Origin: Staphylothermus sp.
GTDB lineage: Archaea > Thermoproteota > Thermoprotei_A > Sulfolobales > Desulfurococcaceae
Direction: 5' to 3'
DNA: 5,108 bases
Assembly: GCA_021159785.1 (NCBI GenBank)
Contig: JAGHDU010000031.1
Span: forward strand, 1-5,108
The position numbers and the translations under genes were made by a program. The notes under the pieces were generated by a model. The model ran no database searches and had not been told where the DNA came from. It saw only the letters and a program-made list of their open reading frames with translations. Below are positions 1-5,108 of this stretch, piece by piece; positions within the stretch are counted from its first letter, which is position 1; each line of letters begins with the position of its first letter.

Positions 1-243
1 CAACATTAAGAGAGGACTTAGATCAATTTATGGATAAGTACTCTTATAAAAAAACTTGTACTACTAAGAAAGGTCTGTGTAGAAAACAAAACGAACACTG
101 TCGAATAAGACCTCTGGAGATACATAATAAGCATAGTTGATGATTTAGAACTAGCAGAAGATATAATTATATGTTGTGAATACTATGGAAAAATACCAAA
201 ACAATTCATAGAGATAAAGAGAGCTATTATTGGGTCCGGATAA
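1..243 (+). pseudogene. 3' end of an unrecognised gene, frame broken near 109-140
   Basis: The frame beginning at base 3 is open from the window edge and stops at TGA 138-140. It reads a polar, cysteine-bearing segment (LREDLDQFMDKYSYKK near its start, then Cys, Cys, Cys at codons 57-59, 78-80 and 99-101). The frame +1 to it is open from 109 to the TAA at 241-243 and reads a coding-like stretch (SIVDDLELAEDIIICCEYYG, then KIPKQFIEIKRAI). Both halves have protein-like composition and overlap by 32 bases. The simplest reading is one C-terminal region split by a single-base indel between 109 and 140. I do not recognise the family. Alternatives are two unrelated chance frames or a sequencing error. 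The gene continues upstream of the window. Confidence 0.4.
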
Positions 244-269
244 CGAGCATAGTAGTATTCGTGACGAAA

Positions 270-284
270 TTATTTTTGTCTTTC
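270..284 (+). terminator. possible oligo-T terminator after the 5' gene remnant
   Basis: A T-rich run (T5 at 273-277 followed by TTT at 281-283) lies about 30 bases after the stop at 243. Archaeal RNA polymerase can terminate on such U-rich tracts without a hairpin. No stem is seen, and the surrounding DNA is AT-rich, so this could be chance. Confidence 0.25.
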
Positions 285-332
285 ATTCATATATGTTAAT
301 GAAGTAAAGCATCTGAAAGTCTTAATATATGA

Positions 333-340
333 TATAAATA
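333..340 (+). promoter_or_regulatory. candidate TATA box for the ATPase/TOPRIM-like pair
   Basis: TATAAATA at 333-340 matches the archaeal TATA-box pattern. Initiation about 25 bases downstream would fall near 362-366 and give a leader of roughly 30-35 bases before the TTG start at 397. That leader contains AAGGGAT at 384-390, a partial Shine-Dalgarno match. The whole region from 244 to 396 is AT-rich, so other TATA-like strings are possible. No other structure was found in this gap. Confidence 0.35.
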
Positions 341-396
341 GTCTATTGTACAATTATTACTTTAGGTAAAAACCACTCTTAATAAGGGATAATGTA

Positions 397-1539
397 TTGA
401 AGATTAGAATCAAGAACTTTAAAACAATAAGAGATGCTGAGTTTGAATTAGCTCCACTTACTATTTTAATGGGACCTCCTGCAAGCGGTAAGTCTAATGT
501 ACTGGATGCTTTAGCTTTTATTGGGTATTTTTATAGATTGTTACAGCTTGGCAGCGAATATGATAATAATACTGGAAATTTAGAGCCATTAAAGGCAATA
601 GTAAGATCTCATAATCTAGAACAATTATTCAGATACCAAGACCTGTCATTGACAATAAGTATAGCTGTAGAGGATAAGAACACATTAATGGAGCTAAAGG
701 TTTTCTATGAAAAAGGAAGCCCAAGGTTCTATGTAAATGATACCGACATTCTTTTCGACTTTGATAGATATATACATCAAGGAATCTCGAATATTATCAA
801 CAGATTAAATATTGCAAGCAAATTAGAGGATAAAATGCTTATAGAAGGTAGAATTTATGGTTATGATCGCTATGGGTTGTCTCTATCCTCGTGTCACAAT
901 TTATTGCATTGTGGTTTTCATTTACGTCTGAAGAACAATATTGTTCGAAATACCCCAAAGACTATTCTGAGTGAATTAGGATGGAATGCTCCACATATTA
1001 TTAAGGATTCGCGTGAGATCATAGTTAATCTTAACTATACAATAACTGAGAAACTAGACGAGAAAGTAGAAGTTAAAGTGTCTAGATCGGGTAGTGTAGT
1101 TATTTTTGATTATGACGTAGAAGTAGATGTTACTAGTGTTTCAGATACAATATTCAGAATCCTTTACTATTTGTTAGCTCTTCGTTCTGGGATTAATTAT
1201 GTTAAGAAGTATGGGCTTGAGAAAAAGTTCATATTTTTACTCGAAGGACCAGTGGCTCATGTATTTCCATTCTTTACGGATTTACTAGCTGATTACATCA
1301 GTAAGGCCGCCCAAAACACTTATGTTGTCGTCACCACTCATAACCCTATTCTTGTATCTACGCTATGGGATCGTGTAAAAGATGTAAAGACATATTATGT
1401 TATGAGGGATAAACAGGGTTCAACAAATGTAGCTGAAATAGATATAGCAAAGTTAGCAGAGGAGTTAATAACTTCCGAAGATCTACTATTCATGTCTCCA
1501 AGAGAGGTCTTGGAAAAATATGCTGTGAAGAATCCATAA
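397..1539 (+). CDS. ABC-class AAA ATPase (AAA_15/AAA_21, OLD-like) with altered Walker B
   Basis: This 380-residue protein belongs to the SMC/Rad50-like ATPases that include the OLD/AAA_15 group. Residues 1-12 (KIRIKNFKTI) are the usual first strand. Walker A is GPPASGKS at 26-33. A divergent insert occupies about 50-240. VSDTIFR at 248-254 occupies the ABC-signature position, as in relatives with a SDTLQR-type signature. The Walker B region is FIFLLEGPVAH at 278-288, where relatives usually have (D/E)EPEAH; the catalytic Glu position is Gly284 and the following acid is Val286. The H-loop TTHNP at 313-317 (His316) is intact. The TTG start is chosen because the family N terminus begins there, AAGGGAT lies upstream, and no in-frame ATG precedes it. 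The next gene starts 18 bases downstream, so the two are probably co-transcribed. Likely role: nucleotide-gated sensor or regulator of the downstream partner, possibly in anti-phage defence. The ATPase family is firm; the role is inference. Confidence 0.85.
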   Translation: MKIRIKNFKTIRDAEFELAPLTILMGPPASGKSNVLDALAFIGYFYRLLQLGSEYDNNTGNLEPLKAIVRSHNLEQLFRYQDLSLTISIAVEDKNTLMELKVFYEKGSPRFYVNDTDILFDFDRYIHQGISNIINRLNIASKLEDKMLIEGRIYGYDRYGLSLSSCHNLLHCGFHLRLKNNIVRNTPKTILSELGWNAPHIIKDSREIIVNLNYTITEKLDEKVEVKVSRSGSVVIFDYDVEVDVTSVSDTIFRILYYLLALRSGINYVKKYGLEKKFIFLLEGPVAHVFPFFTDLLADYISKAAQNTYVVVTTHNPILVSTLWDRVKDVKTYYVMRDKQGSTNVAEIDIAKLAEELITSEDLLFMSPREVLEKYAVKNP

Positions 1540-1557
1540 AGCATTGGTTATAGTAAA

Positions 1558-2004
1558 ATGGTGAAAATATTGAAAGTAATAGCTGAATGCTATGCAAATA
1601 AATGCCTAGCAATTGAACTTAAGCATTATATTCAAAACCTTATGGGTATTGAAGAGGCCAAAACTGTACATAGTTTTAAGCATGGTAGAGATAGAATACT
1701 TAAAAATATTGAAAAGTATACCCAACAAACGTCTGAGGTAATAATTGCCGTAATTGACTATGAACAAGGAGTTTCGAGAAAATTTATCGAAAAACAATTC
1801 GAACTATCAGAAATAACTAGCTCGATATATCTCGGCATACATAAACAGAAAGCAAATATTATAGCTATAATATTTGATCCAAATATAGAGGAAGCTGTTC
1901 TCTGTAAATACTTCAATTACTTATGCAGAAACCTTGAATACTATAATCGAATAAAATCAAGTGAAGCATGCAAATTTCTAATGGATTTCCTCAAGAAGAA
2001 ATAG
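1558..2004 (+). CDS. small TOPRIM/DUF4276-like partner of the AAA ATPase (putative nuclease)
   Basis: This 148-residue cytosolic protein has no signal peptide or membrane segment. Residues 4-16 (ILKVIAECYANKC) resemble the first TOPRIM strand, where relatives have an EGxTD-type motif; Glu10 would be the conserved acid, with Cys11 replacing the usual Gly. A basic segment (HSFKHGRDRILK) follows at 38-49. Strand VIIAVIDYE at 61-69 offers Asp67 and Glu69, like the D-x-D pair. AIIFDPNIEEAV at 103-114 resembles the (P)xxE segment found after the TOPRIM core in DUF4276/RloB-like partners. The C terminus is short and lysine-rich. ATG at 1558 is chosen; GTG at 1561 is an alternative, and no strong ribosome site is visible. 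ATPase-plus-TOPRIM gene pairs are known from OLD, PARIS (AriA/AriB) and related defence systems. The fold assignment rests on residue spacing only, and catalytic activity is unproven. Confidence 0.6.
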   Translation: MVKILKVIAECYANKCLAIELKHYIQNLMGIEEAKTVHSFKHGRDRILKNIEKYTQQTSEVIIAVIDYEQGVSRKFIEKQFELSEITSSIYLGIHKQKANIIAIIFDPNIEEAVLCKYFNYLCRNLEYYNRIKSSEACKFLMDFLKKK

Positions 2005-2530
2005 ATAACCAGAATTATATCTTCAATCGCCAAAGAAATAACTAGCATATATTCCAATTTATGACCAAAAAGAAAGTTTTGGTATTTAGTTCCCCATTGT
2101 GTATCTCAATATTTATTTTATTAATGTCCTAATATCATATGCTTTATTCATCTATTAATTTTCGACTGTTATTAGAGTCTGTATTGAAAAGAAAAGTATG
2201 ATTAGTATGAAAAAGTATAGTCATTCAAATTAATATGAGGCAGTTATAATGATTTTATTTTTACAGAGATGCTGCTTGCCAATAACAAATTAAAATAAAT
2301 TAATAAGGATAGTTCTTGGATGATAAAACATAATATTGAATATCAAATCATGGAAAGCGAAAAAACTAAGATAATATGCTCTGAAATATATAGACGTTAA
2401 AATAGTTGGTCTTTTGTGAATCCCAGTACCGGATTTCCAACAGGCTTTGATGACTATAAGAAGTTTAATAAGTTCATAATATGAATCGTATAGCTTGTTT
2501 TAAAGAGCTACTGGAGCCTTAGGTATTTGT
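2005..2530. other. AT-rich gap between convergent genes, with relic reading frames
   Basis: These 526 bases separate the ends of two convergent operons and contain no complete gene that I can support. The content is AT-rich single-copy DNA with many stops in all frames and T-rich runs (for example near 2110-2123) that could end (+) transcription. A coding-like relic lies at 2302-2484 (separate entry). A weak inverted repeat, TAGCT at 2491-2495 and AGCTA at 2506-2510, lies just beyond the stop of the (-) ATPase gene, but it has only five-base arms. No tRNA, CRISPR or insertion-sequence ends were recognised. Confidence 0.5.
2302..2484 (+). pseudogene. short coding-like relic with one in-frame stop, family unknown
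   Basis: A single frame runs from 2302 to the TGA at 2482-2484, broken only by TAA at 2398-2400. An ATG at 2320 has GGAT about ten bases upstream. Before the stop it reads a charged, coding-like segment (IEYQIMESEKTKIICSEIYR); after it comes a segment with SFVNPSTGFPTGFDDYKKF. The second part, with Gly/Pro/Asp turns and aromatic residues, looks more like protein than random AT-rich sequence. I recognise no family. It may be the C-terminal scrap of a decayed gene, or two tiny unrelated frames. The opposite strand is also open over much of the span, which lowers confidence. Confidence 0.3.
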
Positions 2531-4081
2531 CTAGAAGATGAGTAAGAAGAGCGATACAGGTATATATACCATGTTATTCTTTTCTTTTAAGACATCTCTT
2601 GTTAAAACTATTTTGCCACGTTCGGGAACTACATGAGATGGCGTTTTTCTGTATTTTGCCTCTATTATAAATCTGTAGCTTTGTCCCTTCTTTTTGATAC
2701 ATAATATGAAGTCTGTTTCTCTTTCTTTACCATTGTGTGGATTCCGTTTATACATAAGCACTTTTGAGTAGTCCACTGATGACATCCTCTCAAATAATTG
2801 TTGAGATAATAAAAGATGTGAAGCAACAATGCTTTCAACTAATTGTCCCTTGAAATCCTCTTCGGAAACAAGCTTCTTAGATGTTTCGAAGGGATCTGGA
2901 ATGTTACGTAAGTAGTTATAGAGGGAATGATAGATAAATGGATCTAATACATAATTCTTGACTTCAACCTCTTGATTTGGTTCGCAAGTTCCACTTTTTC
3001 CTAGTTCGCAGTAAGAGAAGAAAAACGTCCATGTAGTTCGTAGGTATTCTAAGTAATGTTTCAGCCCGAACCTACGTTTAGGTCTTGCATCCTCATCTAA
3101 TCCTATAACATCTAACTCACTAAATTTTATTGGGGCTGAGAGCCTCTTAGGCTCTGTCAATACCTCGAGGAGCCTCTTTAAATTATTGGGATCCAACCCT
3201 GCTTTCTCAGAGTCTTTAATTAATAACTCGGCTATATCTGAGTAAAAATTTTCACTAATCATATTGTTTTTATAAAATTCATCTATAGCACGAGAATATC
3301 CACCATGAATCAAATAATCCTCAAATATTACTTGAAGTAACTGAAAATAATCGTCATAGATTTCCTGTAGAATATCGGGAATCCTACCAGATGCTAGTTC
3401 CTTCAATAATTTAAACCTTAAACTAGATCTTCTAAGCTTATATCTAGTAAAGAACTCATCTATTTCACTCCTTATGGATTCAACTACTTCAGGGAAACGT
3501 AGTGGTAGATGAACAAGATTTCCTCCAACATTGAAAAGTTTAGCCAGCTCTCCTTGTCTTCCTCTAAGCTTACTTACTGCTTCTGCTATATCCATAGAGT
3601 GACTACCAGAAGCAACTATCTTGAGCTTTCCCATCTCTATTAAACCCATATCATATAAATTCTTGAGTGCTAAAGCCCAATCCGGATACATTGAGGCTTC
3701 ATCTAGAAACACATATTTTTCGAAATGACTAGTACGAGCAATCGCTGCCAGGAGGTTAACGAGATTTATTTCCTTTAGACCCTCATAATCTAGAGAAATA
3801 TAGAAAATACTCTCCGGAGGTATACGTCTATCATTAATTAAGTACCTTATAAGAAGTTTAATTAATGTAGTTTTGCCAACTCGACGAGGACCTCTTATGG
3901 TTACTATCCCGTATTTACCAGGTACAATTATTTTACGTAAATGATAGAATAGTCTAGGCTCCTTACTTAGTATGGATTCATCAAAAGCCTTTAAAAGAGG
4001 ATCCTTAAAATACCATTCTTCATCAACCCACCAAGGATTATATAGTTCGAGGAGAGAATAGGGGTTTAAGTCTGTCCTCAC
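2531..4081 (-). CDS. archaeal AAA_14 ATPase with DUF4143/PD-(D/E)XK-like C terminus
   Basis: This 516-residue protein is a full-length member of the AAA_14/DUF4143 family, common in archaea and of mostly unknown function. LYNPWW at 13-18 is the N-terminal motif typical of archaeal members. Walker A is GPRRVGKT at 64-71 and Walker B is YVFLDEA at 123-129 (Asp127, Glu128). SGSHS at 158-162 is the sensor-like strand and LRGR at 172-175 carries candidate arginine fingers, followed by the FPE motif at 196-198. Residues 210-400 form a helical, probably winged-helix region. The C terminus has ETDF at 455-458 and IIEAKYR at 472-478: Asp457, Glu474 and Lys476 match a PD-(D/E)XK nuclease-like core. The GTG start at 4081-4079 overlaps the upstream TGA (GTGA), implying translational coupling to the RHH gene. 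No frameshift is seen. Nuclease activity and biological role (defence, element maintenance or other) are inference. Confidence 0.85.
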   Translation of the reverse strand: MRTDLNPYSLLELYNPWWVDEEWYFKDPLLKAFDESILSKEPRLFYHLRKIIVPGKYGIVTIRGPRRVGKTTLIKLLIRYLINDRRIPPESIFYISLDYEGLKEINLVNLLAAIARTSHFEKYVFLDEASMYPDWALALKNLYDMGLIEMGKLKIVASGSHSMDIAEAVSKLRGRQGELAKLFNVGGNLVHLPLRFPEVVESIRSEIDEFFTRYKLRRSSLRFKLLKELASGRIPDILQEIYDDYFQLLQVIFEDYLIHGGYSRAIDEFYKNNMISENFYSDIAELLIKDSEKAGLDPNNLKRLLEVLTEPKRLSAPIKFSELDVIGLDEDARPKRRFGLKHYLEYLRTTWTFFFSYCELGKSGTCEPNQEVEVKNYVLDPFIYHSLYNYLRNIPDPFETSKKLVSEEDFKGQLVESIVASHLLLSQQLFERMSSVDYSKVLMYKRNPHNGKERETDFILCIKKKGQSYRFIIEAKYRKTPSHVVPERGKIVLTRDVLKEKNNMVYIPVSLFLLIF

Positions 4082-4341
4082 GTCTTAGAACACCTCTTCA
4101 TAAGTAATGCTAGATCCTTCTCCATTCTTCCAAGTTCTTTAGCCAACTGCTCGTATTTTTCCTCAAGTTCTCTAACTTTACTCGCTATGTCACCATCTCC
4201 TATCTCTCCTAGATACTCCAATACTAAACTTTTAACTAGCTGTGGTACGCTAACACCTTGTTCCTCAGCTAGTCTTTTAAGCTTTGCATAGAGTTCTGGT
4301 TCTAGATAGAACTTTACCTGCTTACGAACCAAATACTTCAC
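4078..4341 (-). CDS. ribbon-helix-helix DNA-binding protein with C-terminal coiled coil
   Basis: This 87-residue protein has a CopG/Arc-type RHH fold. A short N-terminal strand (about 5-12, VRKQVKFY) has alternating residues Arg6, Gln8 and Lys10 suited to the DNA major groove. Helix 1 is about 14-28 and, after the Gly-Val-Ser turn at 29-31, helix 2 is about 32-45. The tail is an uninterrupted heptad coiled coil with core positions Ile52, Val56, Leu59, Tyr63, Leu66, Leu70, Met73, Leu77, Leu80 and Cys84. That tail would add a second dimerisation surface or contact the ATPase. The start is GTG at 4341-4339, with no clear ribosome site, consistent with a leaderless transcript. It overlaps the downstream ATPase gene by four bases. 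The phased repeat array immediately upstream makes autoregulation likely. It could be the antitoxin or repressor partner of the ATPase; that pairing is inferred from context. Confidence 0.85.
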   Translation of the reverse strand: MKYLVRKQVKFYLEPELYAKLKRLAEEQGVSVPQLVKSLVLEYLGEIGDGDIASKVRELEEKYEQLAKELGRMEKDLALLMKRCSKT

Positions 4342-4344
4342 CCA

Positions 4345-4412
4345 GTACTATAATGGTACTAAAAAGTACTAAAATTTTACCCAAAAAGTACTATTAGGTA
4401 CCATTATAGTAC
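4345..4412. repeat. perfect 15-base inverted repeat within the operator array
   Basis: GTACTATAATGGTAC at 4345-4359 is the exact reverse complement of GTACCATTATAGTAC at 4398-4412. Each arm is also internally near-palindromic, with GTAC ends flanking a 7-base A/T-rich centre. An 11-base direct repeat, AAAAAGTACTA, lies between the arms at 4361-4371 and 4383-4393, 22 bases apart. These copies are the best-conserved units of the larger array. Confidence 0.8.
4366..4379 (-). promoter_or_regulatory. candidate promoter of the RHH/ATPase operon, inside the operator array
   Basis: On the (-) strand an A/T run (AAAATTTTAG) centres about 30 bases before the GTG start at 4341. This is where a TATA box would lie for a leaderless transcript beginning at or near that start. 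It sits between and over array hexamers, so bound RHH protein would compete with TBP. The match to a TATA consensus is only fair. TTATAGTA at 4347-4354 is an alternative but lies too close to the start codon. Confidence 0.35.
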
Positions 4413-4535
4413 CACAGGATACCATTTCAGTACTACTTAGTACTACAGAGGTGCCATTAATTCGAATATAATCCATTCCTTTAAACTAATTTCCGGAGTA
4501 AAAATGAGTTATAGAATCTACGCAATCACTAGTGG

Positions 4536-4552
4536 AAAATAAGGGTTAAAAA
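4536..4552 (-). terminator. oligo-T terminator downstream of the alcohol dehydrogenase gene
   Basis: On the (-) strand, T5 (4552-4548) and T4 (4539-4536) lie 10-26 bases after the TAA at 4564-4562. Paired U-tracts of this kind are the usual intrinsic termination signal in archaea. No stem-loop is needed or seen. Confidence 0.45.
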
Positions 4553-4561
4553 TAGAATAAG

Positions 4562-5108
4562 TTAGAGGCTGTGTAGTAGTATGTCTTTTATTGTTTCTTC
4601 GTTTACTGGGAATGGTGTTTGTTCTGTCATGTATTTTAGGTGTTTGAGTACCATTTTTGTTATTTCTGGTATGTCTTTTTCTGTGAATCCGTAGTCGCTT
4701 AGGGTTTTTCGAATCCTAGGTTTTTCTGCCACTCTTTTACTGTTTTTTCTGCTTTTTCTGCGTCTTTGGCTACTGGTTTTATTGTTGGATCTATTTGTCT
4801 TAGTACCCGTGCTGATTCTTGGGGGACTGCTTTGTGGGTGTGGTATATTGATCTGGGTCCTAGTATTGCTAGTCCTGCTCCGTGTGGTATTTCGGGTTTT
4901 AGTCCGCTTATTGCGTGTTCTATTGCGTGTATTATGTGTGTTGCTGATGCGTCTATATCTATTCCTGCTAGCATTGAGGCGTAGAGTAGCCAGTACCTTG
5001 CTTCTAGGTCTTGTGGGTTATCAAGTGCTTTTGGTAACCACGCCTTAATGTTTTTAACTGCTTCTTCTGTCAACGTTGCTACGAATGGTGAGGTATTCTT
5101 TGCTGTCG
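4562..5108 (-). pseudogene. iron-containing alcohol dehydrogenase, C-terminal half, with a one-base frame break
   Basis: The gene enters from the right window edge and is open in one frame to TAA at 4701-4699; TTG at 5073 is internal, because the upstream codons (TAKNTSPFVATL) are family-like. It belongs to the Fe-ADH (group III) NAD(P)-dependent dehydrogenases. HAIEHAISG and IPHGAGLAIL carry two of the iron ligands, His at 4929-4927 and His at 4884-4882. The Asp and other His ligand lie outside the window. After the stop, a -1 frame continues for 47 residues to TAA 4564-4562 with a typical family tail (TLSDYGFTEKDIPEITK, then VNEETIKDILL). The whole would then end where Fe-ADHs normally do. 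The break falls at an A5 tract (4709-4705). Its coding strand is A/C-rich and less AT-rich than the left half of the window. It may be a decayed gene, a sequencing error or recoding; see the frame-break entry. Confidence 0.8.
4699..4713 (-). other. frame break at an A5 tract in the alcohol dehydrogenase gene
   Basis: In the upstream frame the (-) strand reads TTC GAA AAA CCC TAA. One extra A in the tract (six rather than five) gives TTC GAA AAA ACC CTA, joining GFEK directly to TLSDYGFTEKD without residue loss. A -1 slip of the ribosome on GAA AAA, or slippage by RNA polymerase, would give the same product. The downstream frame stays open to the natural end of the gene. Confidence 0.75.

Larger units (their letters stand above)
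4344..4455. repeat. helically phased array of eleven GTAC-type hexamers (probable RHH operator)
   Basis: Hexamers start at 4344, 4355, 4365, 4376, 4387, 4397, 4408, 4418, 4429, 4439 and 4450, so steps are 11, 10, 11, 11, 10, 11, 10, 11, 10 and 11 bases (mean 10.6). Five are AGTACT (4344, 4365, 4387, 4429, 4439). The others are GGTACT (4355), GGTACC (4397), AGTACC (4408) and the degenerate TTTACC (4376), GATACC (4418) and GGTGCC (4450). The 4-5 base spacers are mostly A/T. The phasing places every hexamer on one face of the helix. RHH proteins bind such short half-sites cooperatively, and the array abuts the RHH start codon, so it is probably that protein's operator. The binding is inference; the periodic array is directly visible. 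Confidence 0.8.

Noticed and set aside
1606..1797. 63-codon open frame on the (-) strand
   Set aside because: It lies wholly antisense within the 148-residue TOPRIM-like gene, and its Phe/Leu/Asn-rich composition is typical of an antisense shadow.
2290..2502. 69-codon open frame on the (-) strand with SYYELIKLLIVIK near its start
   Set aside because: It has no good start codon and overlaps the more protein-like (+) relic. Its later half is an aromatic, hydrophobic string typical of antisense AT-rich DNA. It cannot be excluded but is not supported as a gene.
2491..2510. Hairpin terminator for the (-) ATPase gene
   Set aside because: The arms are only five bases around a ten-base loop and no T tract follows on the (-) strand, so it is not a convincing terminator.
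4344..4455. CRISPR array
   Set aside because: The repeat unit is only about 6 bases with 4-5 base spacers and near-palindromic symmetry, which is operator-like and not the 24-37 base repeats with 30-45 base spacers of CRISPR.
4504..4542. Twelve-codon (+) frame starting MSYRIYAITSGK, with GGAG shortly upstream of its ATG
   Set aside because: It is far too short to support as a gene and lies in the spacer between two (-) transcription units; the GGAG match is probably chance.
4766..5048. Two (+) strand open frames of 72 and 88 codons
   Set aside because: Both are antisense to the iron alcohol dehydrogenase gene, whose family motifs are unmistakable. The Leu/Val/Cys-rich translations are shadows of its codon bias.

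Overview
The window looks like an accessory stretch of a hyperthermophilic crenarchaeal (Thermoproteota, Desulfurococcales-like) chromosome. Grounds are the low G+C, heavy use of ATA (Ile) and AGA/AGG (Arg), TTG and GTG starts, weak or absent Shine-Dalgarno sites, an archaeal-type AAA_14 ATPase with an N-terminal NPWW motif, and a small ribbon-helix-helix protein. The assignment comes from gene style only; no species marker is present.

Layout. Bases 1-243 (+) hold the 3' end of an unrecognised gene whose reading continues only across a frame change. Bases 397-2004 (+) hold a two-gene unit: an OLD/AAA_15-like ABC-class ATPase with an intact Walker A but an altered Walker B, then, 18 bases later, a 148-residue protein whose acidic residues are spaced as in small TOPRIM nuclease-like partners. 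Bases 2005-2530 are gene-poor and contain a short coding-like relic with an in-frame stop. Bases 4341-2531 (-) hold a second two-gene unit: an 87-residue RHH/coiled-coil protein, overlapping by four bases a 516-residue AAA_14 ATPase with a DUF4143/PD-(D/E)XK-like C terminus. Bases 5108-4562 (-) hold the C-terminal half of an iron-containing alcohol dehydrogenase with a one-base frame break at an A5 tract.

The most striking non-coding structure is at 4344-4455, directly upstream of the RHH gene: eleven hexamers of the type (A/G)GTAC(T/C), some degenerate, whose starts are spaced 10 or 11 bases apart (mean 10.6) with A/T-rich spacers. All would lie on one face of B-DNA. This reads as a long operator on which the RHH protein could polymerise, covering its own promoter.

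Working together: the (+) pair resembles ATPase-plus-nuclease defence modules of the OLD/PARIS type. The (-) pair looks like a self-regulated DNA-binding protein plus ATPase module. Both sit in AT-rich sequence beside broken genes, which fits a region of gain and decay. All functional roles are inferred from sequence motifs.
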